Of a stretch of 37,701 nucleotides of DNA, positions 31,295-37,701 are shown in pieces (position 1 is the stretch's first letter; each line of letters begins with the position of its first letter). This stretch comes from Amycolatopsis sp. CA-126428. Lineage in GTDB: Bacteria > Actinomycetota > Actinomycetes > Mycobacteriales > Pseudonocardiaceae. The notes below the pieces were generated by a model. It saw nothing but the letters and a program-made list of their open reading frames with translations, did no database searches and was not told the origin of the DNA. The position numbers were made by a program, and so were the translations under genes. Where the stretch lies: positions 1-37,701 of the forward strand of contig NZ_PPHF01000041.1 in NCBI RefSeq assembly GCF_002904335.1, written 5' to 3'.

Positions 31295-33088
31295 TCACCG
31301 GTTCTTCCCGGGCAGGAACTCCTGCAGCTTCGTCTTGACGCCCTGCGCCACGAGGTGGAACGCGTCGGGGTCGCCCTTCAGCACCGCCTGAGCGGCCGAC
31401 TTCACCTGCTCGAAGGTGGCGTGCGGCGGGATCGGCGGCACGTCCGGGTCGCAGCGGACGTCCAGCACCGCCGGCTTGCCCGCGGTGAGCACCGTGTCCC
31501 AGGCCGAAGCGAGCTGGTCCGGCTTGTCGACCGTGACGGCGGCGAGGCCGAGGGACAGGGCGAAGCCCGCGTAGTCGACGTCCGGCAGGGTCTGGGACTC
31601 CTCGAACTTGGGCGCGCCGCCCATCGCGCGCAGCTCCCAGGTGACCTGGTTGAGGTCGTTGTTGTGGAAGACGCAGATCACGCAGCGCGGATCGCTCCAC
31701 AGCGATTGGTAGCGCGCGATGGTGATCAGCTCGGCGAGGCCGTTCATCTGCATGGCGCCGTCGCCGACGAGGGCGATCACCGGCCGGTCGGGGTGGGCGA
31801 ACTTGGCGCCGATGGCGTACGGCACGGCCGGGCCCATCGTGGCCAGGGTGCCCGACAGCGACCCGCGGATGTCGCCGCGGATGCGGAGGTTGCGGGCGTA
31901 CCAGTTGGTGGAGGAGCCGGAGTCCGCGGTGACGATGGCGTTCTCCGGGATCCGCTTCGACAGCTCGGACACGATCGCCATCGGGTTCACCGGGTCGGCG
32001 TCGACGGCGGCTTCCTTCTCGACGGTCTCCCACCAGGAGGCGACGTTCTTCTCGATCGTCTCGCGCCACGCCCGGTCCGGCTTGCTCGTCAGCTTCGGCA
32101 GGAGCGCGCGCAGCGTGGCCGCGCTGTCGCCGACGAGGTTGACCTCGGTCGGGTAGCGCATCCCGATCAGCCGGCCGTCCAGGTCGATCTGCACGGCCCG
32201 CGCCTGGCCGAAGTCCGGCAGGAACTGGCTGTACGGGAAGTTCGAGCCGACGATCAGCAGCGTGTCGCAGTCGCGCATCAGCTCGTAGCTCGGGCGGGTG
32301 CCGAGCAGCCCGATCGAGCCGGTCACCCACGGCAGGTCGTCGGGCAGGACGTCCTTGCCCAGCAACGCCTTCGCCACGCCCGCGCCGGTGATCCCGGCGA
32401 CCTCGCGGACCTCCTCGGCCGCGCCGCGGGCGCCCTGCCCGACCAGGATGGCGACCTTCTCGCCGGCGTTGAGCACCTCGGCCGCCGCGTCGATGTCGGC
32501 CTCGGCCGGCACCGGCCGCGACCACGCCGTGCCCGGCGGGCTGGACGGCACCTGCTTGAACGCGTGCTGCGGCGGCGAGTACGTCTCCTCCTGCAGGTCC
32601 GCGGGGATGATCAGGGCGGTCGGGCAGCGGGACGACTCGGCCGTCCGGATCGCCCGGTCGAGCGCGTTCGGCAGCTGCTCGGGGACGTTGACCTCGACGA
32701 GGTACTCGCTCGCGACGTCCTTGAAGAGCGCCTGCAGGTCGACCTCCTGCTGGTAGCTGCCGCCCATCGCGCTGCGCGCGGTCTGCCCGACGATCGCGAC
32801 CACCGGCACGTGGTCGAGCTTCGCGTCGTAGAGCCCGTTGAGCAGGTGGATCGCGCCCGGGCCGGAGGTGGCCATGCAGACGCCGACCTTGCCGCTGAAC
32901 TTCGCGTAGCCGACGGCCGAGAAGGCGGCCATCTCCTCGTGCCGGGCCTGCACGAACCGGGGCTGGTTGTCCGCTTTGCCGAACGAGGCGACGAGCCCGT
33001 TGATGCCGTCGCCCGGATAGGCGAAGACCTGGTCCACGCCCCACTCGCGCAGGCGCTGGAGCAGGTAGTCACCGACTGTCTGGCTCAT
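31295..33088 (-). CDS. ThDP-dependent pyruvate oxidase/dehydrogenase (PoxB-like)
   Basis: A 597-residue enzyme with the three-domain acetolactate-synthase fold. The N-terminal Pyr domain has the cofactor-activating E51 in ARHEEMAAFSAVGYAK. A middle domain (about 200-335) probably binds FAD (GQGARGAAEEV). The C-terminal PP domain has the ThDP/Mg motif beginning GDGAMQMNGLAEL and ending HNN about 30 residues on. Length and opening (VGDYLLQRLREWGVDQVFAY) are those of bacterial pyruvate:quinone oxidases, which turn pyruvate into acetate and CO2. Acetolactate synthase or oxalyl-CoA-type relatives are less likely. ATG 33088 has AAGGGAG 5 nt upstream. It is divergent from a MarR gene whose operator lies 100 bp upstream, so stress- or metabolite-controlled expression is likely. 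Confidence 0.92.
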   Translation of the reverse strand: MSQTVGDYLLQRLREWGVDQVFAYPGDGINGLVASFGKADNQPRFVQARHEEMAAFSAVGYAKFSGKVGVCMATSGPGAIHLLNGLYDAKLDHVPVVAIVGQTARSAMGGSYQQEVDLQALFKDVASEYLVEVNVPEQLPNALDRAIRTAESSRCPTALIIPADLQEETYSPPQHAFKQVPSSPPGTAWSRPVPAEADIDAAAEVLNAGEKVAILVGQGARGAAEEVREVAGITGAGVAKALLGKDVLPDDLPWVTGSIGLLGTRPSYELMRDCDTLLIVGSNFPYSQFLPDFGQARAVQIDLDGRLIGMRYPTEVNLVGDSAATLRALLPKLTSKPDRAWRETIEKNVASWWETVEKEAAVDADPVNPMAIVSELSKRIPENAIVTADSGSSTNWYARNLRIRGDIRGSLSGTLATMGPAVPYAIGAKFAHPDRPVIALVGDGAMQMNGLAELITIARYQSLWSDPRCVICVFHNNDLNQVTWELRAMGGAPKFEESQTLPDVDYAGFALSLGLAAVTVDKPDQLASAWDTVLTAGKPAVLDVRCDPDVPPIPPHATFEQVKSAAQAVLKGDPDAFHLVAQGVKTKLQEFLPGKNR

Positions 33089-33180
33089 GAGTACTCCCTT
33101 GGGCGTGCGGGTGCCGCTTCGGTGAGCGCCTCCCTCCTCCCGTCGGCGCTCACGGAATCGCTGTACCCGCTTTCGCCGGC

Positions 33181-33186
33181 TATCAT
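33181..33186 (+). promoter_or_regulatory. -10 element of a leaderless MarR transcript
   Basis: TATCAT ends six bases before the GTG start of the MarR gene. This is the spacing expected when transcription begins at the start codon, and no ribosome site is present. The -35 is not clear. Confidence 0.5.
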
Positions 33187-33188
33187 GC

Positions 33189-33201
33189 TTGCGTGACGCA
33201 A
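33189..33201. promoter_or_regulatory. MarR-type operator overlapping the MarR start codon
   Basis: TTGCG-TGA-CGCAA, a perfect inverted repeat (in fact TTGCGT-G-ACGCAA) that covers GTG 33193. Binding here would block initiation of its own gene. The divergent oxidase start is 101 bp away. Confidence 0.68.
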
Positions 33202-33669
33202 ACGTGGCAGGAGCACGACGGCGCCGACGCGGCGTTGGCGGCGTTGCGGGCGATGGTGCTGATCGCCGACTCGACCGTCGAGCGGAACACCGAGCAGCTG
33301 ACGCTGACCCAGTTCCGCGCGCTGCGGGTGGTGGTCGACCGGACCCCGGTCACCATGGGCCGGGTGGCGCGCGAGCTGGCGATGAACCCGTCGTCGGTCA
33401 CCCGGGCGTGTGATCGGCTGGTCGCGCTGAACCTGCTGGAAAAGGCCCCCAACCCGCTGAACCGGCGCGAAACGCTGCTCGCGCCGACCGGCCCGGGGCG
33501 GCAGCTCGTGGACCGCGTCGACCGCGATCGCCGCCGGGTGCTGGCGGGCGTCCTGAGCCGCCTCGACCCCGCGACGCGGATGGCCGCGATCACCGCGTTC
33601 GAGCGGTTCGCCGGAGCGGTCGAAGTGGACGAAGCGGATGCCCGCTCACTGTTGCGTCGCGCAAACTAA
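33193..33669 (+). CDS. MarR family transcriptional regulator
   Basis: A 158-residue winged-helix regulator. TLTQFRALRVVVDRTPVTMG then RVARELAMNPSSVTRACDRL gives the HTH, and EKAPNPLNRRETLLAPTGPG the beta-wing with the DxR/NRR-type motif. Helices at both ends form the dimer interface. GTG 33193 is supported by a -10 at leaderless distance. It is divergent from the pyruvate oxidase-like gene. TTGCG-N3-CGCAA palindromes occur at its start and at its stop codon, so it is probably autoregulated and may also control the oxidase. The ligand is unknown; no cysteine is seen that would suggest a thiol switch of OhrR type apart from C in TRACDRL. Confidence 0.9.
   Translation: MTQTWQEHDGADAALAALRAMVLIADSTVERNTEQLTLTQFRALRVVVDRTPVTMGRVARELAMNPSSVTRACDRLVALNLLEKAPNPLNRRETLLAPTGPGRQLVDRVDRDRRRVLAGVLSRLDPATRMAAITAFERFAGAVEVDEADARSLLRRAN
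33652..33664. promoter_or_regulatory. Second MarR-type site at the end of the MarR gene
   Basis: TTGCG-TCG-CGCAA has the same arms and spacing as the site at 33189. It lies in the last codons of the same gene and encodes LLRRAN. The centres are 463 bp apart. Confidence 0.55.
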
Positions 33670-33799
33670 ACCGAGCGGATCGAAGTTTGGCCACGGGGAT
33701 CGGGGGTATGCCCGCGCCGGCGAACTCGTCGAGGCGAGCAGGGCCTCCCGCCCGCGCTGCGGTGCGCCGACCCGCGGGACACCCGGTCGCCCGCTTTCG

Positions 33800-35056
33800 T
33801 CAGCCGCCGGAGCCGCCGGCCTTGGCGTCCCCGCCGGGCCGGTGCTGGTCGGCGACCTGCCTCAGGAACGCCACCGGGTCTTCGCCGAGGCTGGCGAGGC
33901 TCCGGTGGCGGATCACCGCCGTCACCGCGGCCGTTCCGACCGCCCACACCGCGATCACCAGCACCACCGCCGGGGCCGGCAGCACGCGGTGCAGGAACGC
34001 CAGGTTCGCCGTCACCGCCAGGGCCGCCACCCGGGCCAGCGCGAAGTACCAGCGGTGCGACCCCGCCGCGAAGACCCTCGTGCCGGCCAGGTACATCGTC
34101 AAGCCCGCCGTCGTGAACCACGCCGCCGCGCTCGGCGGGGACTCGTGCAGGGACAGGTTCACCCCCGCCGCCATCAGCACCAGCGCGAAGGCCGGCATCA
34201 GGTGCCCGCCCGCGTACAGCGAATACGCCAGCGCCGGGTTGCCGCCCGAGAACCCCAGCAGGCGCTCGTAGATCTCCACCGCCGAGGAGAAGTACACCCA
34301 CCACAGCGCCCCCGCCAGGACCAGCCCGCCGGCCAGGGCCAGCCAGTACCCGAGGTCGTCGGCCGGCCGCTCGAGCGCCGCCGTGCCCACCGTGATCACC
34401 AGCTCGCCGAGCAGCAGGATCATGAACAGCCCGAACCGCTCCGCGAGGTGCGCCGAGTCGATCGCCAGGTCGGGGTCGCGCGGCGGCGCCAGCATGAGCC
34501 GCCACCGGGCTTCGCGCGTGGGCCGCTCGCCGCGACGCCGTCCGTGACGGTCGCCGAGCAGCAGGAACCCGGCTTCCTGCAGGAGCGCGACCGCCCACAG
34601 CGCCCACGAGTGCGGGATGACGGCCGAGACGCCGAACAGGACGGCCGAAACCGTGTAGCCCACGCTGATCCGCCGCTGGTCGATCCCGTCGCGCGGCCAC
34701 CGGTGCGCGGCCGCCAGGATCAGGCGGACCCCGGCCATCGCCGCGGCGAAGATCGCCGGGTGCCCTTCGAAGACGTGGTGCGCCTGCGTCGCGGCGATCC
34801 CGCAGGGGATCGTGCCGGCGAGCACGAACAGCCGGTCGGCGACGCGGCTGTCGTCGCCGCGGCGGTTGTACAGCACGGCGAAGCCGATCCACGTCCACCA
34901 GAGCGTCGCGAACAGGCCGAGCGCCGCGGCCGCGCGCGCCCAGTGCGGGTCCGCGACGATGCCGTGCGCCACCTGTCCCACCGCGAACACGAAGACCAGG
35001 TCGAAGTACAGCTCGACCCAGCCGACCCGCTTGCCGCCTTCGTCCACATCGGTCAC
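33800..35056 (-). CDS. LtrA-family (low temperature requirement A) membrane protein
   Basis: A 418-residue polytopic protein. The family opening is clear: GWVELYFDLVFVFAVGQVAH. About ten to twelve hydrophobic segments follow, with the conserved acidic HLAERFGLFMILLLGELVITV motif near residues 205-226 and WWVYFSS after it. The C-terminus is a short charged tail (QHRPGGDAKAGGSGG). LtrA was named from a Listeria cold-growth phenotype; the molecular role is unknown. GTG 35056 is the only suitable start. No ribosome site precedes it, and AT-rich TTATTAATTCCCC directly upstream suggests a leaderless transcript. It is convergent with the MarR gene (131-bp gap without a clear terminator) and divergent from the kinase gene. 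Confidence 0.9.
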   Translation of the reverse strand: MTDVDEGGKRVGWVELYFDLVFVFAVGQVAHGIVADPHWARAAAALGLFATLWWTWIGFAVLYNRRGDDSRVADRLFVLAGTIPCGIAATQAHHVFEGHPAIFAAAMAGVRLILAAAHRWPRDGIDQRRISVGYTVSAVLFGVSAVIPHSWALWAVALLQEAGFLLLGDRHGRRRGERPTREARWRLMLAPPRDPDLAIDSAHLAERFGLFMILLLGELVITVGTAALERPADDLGYWLALAGGLVLAGALWWVYFSSAVEIYERLLGFSGGNPALAYSLYAGGHLMPAFALVLMAAGVNLSLHESPPSAAAWFTTAGLTMYLAGTRVFAAGSHRWYFALARVAALAVTANLAFLHRVLPAPAVVLVIAVWAVGTAAVTAVIRHRSLASLGEDPVAFLRQVADQHRPGGDAKAGGSGG

Positions 35057-35409
35057 GGGGAATTAATAACACACCGTCCGAACAATGCCGGAATTCGCCC
35101 CACCCGTTCCTGTGGGTAATTCTGCCGCCAGCGCGAAGCCGTGTCCCGTTTTGCCGCCTCGGTGGGCCCGGAGCTGCGCGAACACCCTTGAACAGTGTGC
35201 AAGCAGCGACCGCCGGAACACAATCCGTGAGCCGCGGAAATAATTGGATCTCGGCGTTCCGAAACGCCGCCGGGCAGGGTTGACAAGCACGCAGCGGGTG
35301 ATGTCTTCTGCTGATCGGCTCGATCAACGCCACGTCTTCCCTGGGGCTCCTCGTCCTGTCCGAGTTCGACATCGGCCGTACCCGCGGCCGGGAATCGAGC
35401 GATTCCGCC
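35057..35409. other. Divergent intergenic region, LtrA / sensor kinase
   Basis: 353 bp without a supported gene. AT-richer patches occur at 35060-35075 (promoter side of the LtrA gene) and near 35237-35250. TTGACA at 35280-35285 is a consensus -35, but no -10 follows at usable spacing. The kinase frame is open back to a stop at 35299 without an ATG, GTG or TTG before 35410. Confidence 0.5.
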
Positions 35410-37701
35410 ATGCACGAAAGCAGATCCACGCCCCGCCGTCCGGCGGACGCCGCGTGGTGGCCGGCGCACTGGAGCGTCCGCACCAAGATCAGCGTCGTCC
35501 TGCTGCTGCCGGTCCTGGTCGCGGTGGCGCTCGCGGAAGTCCGGATCCAAGGCGAACTCGACCGGGCGACCGCGCTCAGCGCGGCCCGCGACCGGCTGCC
35601 GGTGCTGCACGACACGATCGACCTGACCGCCTCGCTGGGCGAGGAAATGGTGGCCGCGGTCGCGGTTCCGGCGGGCGCGCCGGACACGTTGACCGCGGCC
35701 GTCGACGCGAAGGTGGCCGCGGTCCAGCGCGACGCCGGTTTCGCGCCGCTGCCGGGCGACACCGGCCGGGCGCTGAACACCGCGCTGGGCAAGCTCGCCG
35801 GGATCCGCGCGGCCGGCGCCGGCGGGGGCGACGTCCGCACGAAAGCCGGCGGCTACAACGACATCATCGCCACCCTCGGCGACCTCGTGCCCGCCTTCGT
35901 CCCGGCCGACGCCGGTGCCGAAACCGCGGGCGGCGCCGACACCGCCCGGCTGCTGGTGCACCTGCGGGCCGAGCTGGCCACCGAGGAGACCTACGCGCGG
36001 GCGGCCCGGAACAGCCCGGACGACGCTTCGCTGCGCCCGGCCGTCGTGCAGACCGCGGCCGAGCAGGAGGTGCTCGGCGAGCAGGCCGAACACCAGCTCT
36101 CCGGCGATCTCCTGGCCCGGTTCAAGGCGGCGGCGAGTTCCGGCGAGGCCCGCCTCGACGCCCTGCAGGAGAGCGGGAACAGCGCGCCGCTCGCGTCGTT
36201 CGCGCCCTCGATCGCCGCGGAGACGACCGGCGTGACGGCCGTGCTGGACGACGTCGCGGCGAAGCTGGCGGGCGACGTCTCGGCCGCGGCCGACCGGGCC
36301 CGCGCGGATTCGCTGCGCGACGCGGCCCTGGTGCTCGGTTCGCTGCTCGGCGCGCTCGCGATCGCGCTGCTGGTGGTGCGCTCGCTGGTCACGCCGGTGC
36401 GCCGGCTGCGCGCGGAGGCCCTGCGCGCGGCGAACGAGCAGCTCCCGGAGACGGTCCGGAAGATCCGCGAGGGGCACGACGTCGACTGGCGCGCGGTGCC
36501 CGGCAGCGGGGTCCGGACCGACGAGGAGGTCGGGCAGCTGGCCCGCGCGTTCGACGACATGCACCGCCAGGCGGTCCGGCTCGCGGTCGAGCAGGCCGAG
36601 CTGCGCAAGCAGGTCAGCGAGATGTTCATGACGCTGTCGCGGCGGAGCCAGTCGCTGGTCGAGCAGCAGCTGTCGATCATCGAAGACCTCGAGGCGGGCG
36701 AGGACGACCCGCGCCGGCTCGACGAGCTGTTCCGCATCGACCACATCGCGACCCGGCTGCGCCGCAACGGCGAGAACCTGCACGTCCTGGCGGGCGGCCG
36801 CCCGGTCCGCCACGGCCGCGAACCGGTGCCGACGCGCGACCTCCTGCGCGCGGCGACGTCGGAGGTCAAGGACTACCGCCGGGTGGCGCTGGGCAACGCG
36901 CCGCGCAGTTCGGTCCAGCCCGAGGCGGCGGCGGACGTGGTGCACATCCTCGCCGAGCTGCTGGAGAACGCGACGCGCTTTTCGCCGCCGGAGCACAAGG
37001 TGGCGCTGACGGCCGACCGCGGCGCCGACGGCGGGCTGCTCATCGAGGTGGTCGACCAGGGGCTGGGCATGACCCCGGAGGAGCTGGCGACGGTGAACGC
37101 CCGGCTGGCGGCGGCCGGCACGGTCGGCCCGGAGACGACGCGCCGGATGGGCCTGTTCGTGGTCGGCAGGCTGGCGGCCCTGCACGGCGTGACGGTGCGC
37201 TTGCGGGCCACGGGAGCGGCGGCCCGCCACGCGGGGGTGACGGCGAGCGTCCACGTCCCGGGCGCACTGGTGCTGGCGGACCTGGCCCGCCCGATCGGCG
37301 CGGGCCGGCGCGGACCGGCGGGCCGCAACGGCCACCCGCGGCCGCCGGTGGCCCCGGAGGTGCCGGCCCAGGCTTCGACGCCGATCTTCGAGCAGGTGGT
37401 GACGAGCTGGTTCACCGAGCCGCCGGCCAAGCCGGTGGCCCGCCGCAACGGAGCCAAGGAACCGATCCGGTGGCCGGCGGCGGGGGAGCGGCCGGCGGAC
37501 GCCGAGCCGGAGGAGAACGCCGCGGCCGAGCGCCCCGCCGCCCACCGGGCACCGGCGGACCCGGCGGTCTCGGTGGCCACGGCGGACTCGGCGGAATCCG
37601 CGGCCGACCGGATCGCTCCGGTCGAGGCTGGGTGGACGGGCCGTGCCGAGGCTTCCGCGGCGCACCGAGCGGTTTCGGCGGAGTCGGTGGGTTCGGCGGA
37701 C
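35410..37701 (+). CDS. Conservon-type sensor histidine kinase (CvnA-like), 3' end outside the window
   Basis: At least 764 codons, open to the right edge. Transmembrane helix 1 (about 27-43, ISVVLLLPVLVAVALA) and helix 2 (about 305-325, ALVLGSLLGALAIALLVV) enclose a roughly 260-residue extracellular helical domain, possibly of the nitrate/nitrite-sensing (NIT) type. A HAMP domain follows, then LSRRSQSLVEQQLSIIEDLE and DHIATRLRRNGENLHVLAGG. The HATPase has the N-box ELLENATRFSPPEHKV and G-box VVDQGLGMTPEEL. No classical phospho-acceptor H-box is obvious. From about residue 620 the chain is a Pro/Ala/Glu-rich tail. Actinobacterial conservons place such a kinase first, followed by a Roadblock/LC7 protein, a DUF742 protein and a small GTPase. 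ATG 35410 has a weak ribosome site. Confidence 0.88.
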   Translation, partial: MHESRSTPRRPADAAWWPAHWSVRTKISVVLLLPVLVAVALAEVRIQGELDRATALSAARDRLPVLHDTIDLTASLGEEMVAAVAVPAGAPDTLTAAVDAKVAAVQRDAGFAPLPGDTGRALNTALGKLAGIRAAGAGGGDVRTKAGGYNDIIATLGDLVPAFVPADAGAETAGGADTARLLVHLRAELATEETYARAARNSPDDASLRPAVVQTAAEQEVLGEQAEHQLSGDLLARFKAAASSGEARLDALQESGNSAPLASFAPSIAAETTGVTAVLDDVAAKLAGDVSAAADRARADSLRDAALVLGSLLGALAIALLVVRSLVTPVRRLRAEALRAANEQLPETVRKIREGHDVDWRAVPGSGVRTDEEVGQLARAFDDMHRQAVRLAVEQAELRKQVSEMFMTLSRRSQSLVEQQLSIIEDLEAGEDDPRRLDELFRIDHIATRLRRNGENLHVLAGGRPVRHGREPVPTRDLLRAATSEVKDYRRVALGNAPRSSVQPEAAADVVHILAELLENATRFSPPEHKVALTADRGADGGLLIEVVDQGLGMTPEELATVNARLAAAGTVGPETTRRMGLFVVGRLAALHGVTVRLRATGAAARHAGVTASVHVPGALVLADLARPIGAGRRGPAGRNGHPRPPVAPEVPAQASTPIFEQVVTSWFTEPPAKPVARRNGAKEPIRWPAAGERPADAEPEENAAAERPAAHRAPADPAVSVATADSAESAADRIAPVEAGWTGRAEASAAHRAVSAESVGSAD

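Noticed and set aside
35280..35285. TTGACA as a kinase-gene promoter
   Set aside because: No TANNNT-type -10 occurs 16-19 bp downstream.
35053..37665. A very long open frame on the minus strand opposite the sensor kinase
   Set aside because: It is antisense to a clear kinase with HAMP and HATPase motifs, has no recognisable domain, and reflects the GC-rich third-position bias.

Overview
The window is very GC-rich, uses GTG starts often, carries Streptomyces-type regulatory motifs and has actinobacterial families throughout (Lcp, LtrA, conservon-type kinase, RICIN/CBM2-tagged secreted hydrolases). I infer a soil actinomycete, most likely Pseudonocardiaceae and Amycolatopsis-like. That placement rests on gene content and style, not on a marker gene. 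No rRNA, tRNA, CRISPR array, transposase or integrase was seen.

Layout. (1) 0-4.9 kb is a mixed and partly decayed zone. It holds a frameshifted sialidase-like remnant, a STAS-domain protein without its usual phospho-serine, and a divergent TetR / NAD(P)-binding reductase pair with a three-part palindromic operator array. A small unknown gene follows, then a head-to-head scar where the 5' ends of a CPA1 antiporter and an esterase are both missing at the same point, and a 22-bp perfect inverted repeat. (2) 4.9-26.3 kb is a locus for secreted plant-cell-wall polysaccharide degradation. Operon A (minus strand) reads CE3-CBM2, GH10-CBM2, GH43-CBM6, CBM2-GH43. GH12 stands alone. Operon B (minus) reads GH141-like-RICIN, GH54-RICIN, Tat-exported GH29-RICIN, CE3-RICIN. 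A GntR/FCD regulator comes next, then operon C (plus): CE1-RICIN, LacI regulator, RICIN-GH54. A GH39-like-RICIN enzyme has its own promoter, bracketed by two identical palindromes. (3) 26.3-28.9 kb holds a Tat-exported latex-clearing protein (rubber oxygenase) divergent from a protein with two TetR domains. (4) 29-35 kb holds two small unknown proteins, an SDR, a ThDP-dependent pyruvate oxidase-like enzyme divergent from a MarR regulator, and an LtrA-family membrane protein. (5) 35.4 kb to the right edge is the start of a conservon-type sensor kinase gene that runs out of the window.

How the genes fit together. Operon A looks xylan-directed: GH10 cuts the backbone, CE3 should remove acetyl groups, and the two GH43 enzymes should trim xylose or arabinose. 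Operon B, GH12 and operon C add arabinofuranosidases, a fucosidase, a second fucosidase- or xylanase-type beta-helix enzyme, a xyloglucan/cellulose-type GH12 and a feruloyl/acetyl esterase, which suits decorated xyloglucan, arabinoxylan or arabinogalactan. No sugar transporter is present, so uptake must be encoded elsewhere. Operators visible in the DNA (CGAAANTTTCG, AGCGCT-core palindromes, CGAACCGGTTCG pairs) suggest induction by oligosaccharides through XlnR/BxlR- and LacI-type repressors. Only one LacI gene is local.

The points most worth a second look are the segregation of binding modules by operon (CBM2 in A, RICIN elsewhere), a gapless 366-bp RICIN duplication between neighbouring genes, the paired operators around the GH39-like promoter, a six-unit 14-bp minisatellite, and MarR sites at both ends of the MarR gene. 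All functions are read from sequence motifs by eye; no search was run.
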